64,000 nucleotides of DNA, taken from Planctomycetota bacterium (GTDB lineage: Bacteria; Planctomycetota; Phycisphaerae; UBA1845). The DNA is taken from contig JACQXM010000063.1 in assembly GCA_016208685.1 (NCBI GenBank), positions 35,358 through 99,357 on the forward strand, given 5' to 3'. Position 1 is the stretch's first letter, and the number at the start of each line of letters is the position of its first letter. Below the pieces are notes generated by a model. It ran no database searches. It was not told where the DNA came from and was given only the letters and a program-made list of their open reading frames with translations. Position numbers and translations under genes: made by a program. Below are positions 63,907-64,000 of the stretch, one piece after another.

Positions 63907-64000
63907 TTATGCGGCTGCGGTTTTCTGCGACAGGTACCACTCGAAGTCATAGGGTCGCCGGTCCCGGAGCATGGCGAACACGATGCCGGTCAGGCGGCGG
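63907..64000 (-). mobile_element. C-terminus of a probable IS110-like transposase, cut by the window edge
   Basis: The frame that stops at 63907-63909 reads RRLTGIVFAMLRDRRPYDFEW up to the edge. Short basic tails with AMLRD..PY are typical of the C-terminus of IS110/IS116/IS902-type transposases. Only 30 residues are present, so the call is tentative. Confidence 0.5.

Overview
The window is high-GC bacterial chromosome and reads as Planctomycetota, most likely class Phycisphaerae or a close relative. The pointers are: zinc-ribbon membrane proteins with a CxxCGYNLRGL...CPECG head, a type IV-pilin-like N-terminus on a large secreted protein, dockerin-like Ca-binding tails (one next to an ECF sigma factor), an exosortase with a candidate sorting-signal protein, a DUF1844 protein, and generous noncoding spacers with decayed repeats. 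No rRNA, tRNA, CRISPR array or intact prophage was seen. The left edge cuts a DUF362 gene. The right edge cuts a probable transposase that abuts a truncated acyl-CoA-dehydrogenase remnant.

Layout. 1-4 kb: DUF362 protein, then a cohesin-like exported protein with an IPTL/PEP-CTERM-like tail, bracketed by two 169-bp direct repeats, then yedK. 4-6.8 kb: a lone GspE/PilB ATPase divergent from nadD. 6.8-9.2 kb: an orphan contractile-sheath gene in which TssB and TssC are one polypeptide, preceded by a small unknown gene and a good promoter. 9.2-11 kb: a left-handed-beta-helix nucleotidyltransferase, then about 0.5 kb of noncoding DNA holding a candidate structured RNA of about 240 nt. 11-17 kb: a C-terminal gene fragment and a 1,894-residue secreted protein (about 21 RCC1-type repeats, BACON-like domain, lipase-like hydrolase, FN3, PKD, dockerin-like tail). 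17.8-25.6 kb: membrane protein, D-amino-acid-transaminase-like enzyme coupled to a rhomboid, DUF1844, BshC-like protein, a glycosyltransferase and a TPR lipoprotein. 25.8-30 kb: flavin-binding protein, GNAT and an EamA-cupin fusion divergent from a MocR regulator, with an operator-like repeat set between. 30-35 kb: metallo-beta-lactamase-fold hydrolase, CstA and two tandem zinc-ribbon membrane proteins. 35-40 kb: Wza-exosortase-Wzc envelope cassette. 40-42.5 kb: ECF sigma factor with a dockerin-tailed membrane protein, and a second glycosyltransferase. 42.8-47.3 kb: sucD, a DUF433/DUF5615 toxin-antitoxin-like pair, CPBP protease, GNAT, DEAD-box helicase. 47.5-50.6 kb: pilin-like secreted protein with a strong terminator, and bifunctional ftcD. 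50.6-57.8 kb: a three-gene signalling operon (YfiR, CHASE8 hybrid histidine kinase, and a hybrid kinase that carries a GGDEF domain). 58-63.4 kb: unknown 747-residue protein, scpB, acs.

Themes. Much of the window concerns the envelope and surface: exosortase with Wza/Wzc, cohesin-like and dockerin-like modules, giant repeat protein, pilin-like protein and GspE. A second theme is signalling, where the YfiR operon probably links a periplasmic cue to phosphorelay and c-di-GMP. The items most worth a second look are the TssBC fusion sheath, the YfiR/CHASE8 histidine-kinase operon, the candidate ncRNA at 10.55-10.79 kb, the MocR divergon and the RCC1-lipase mosaic protein.
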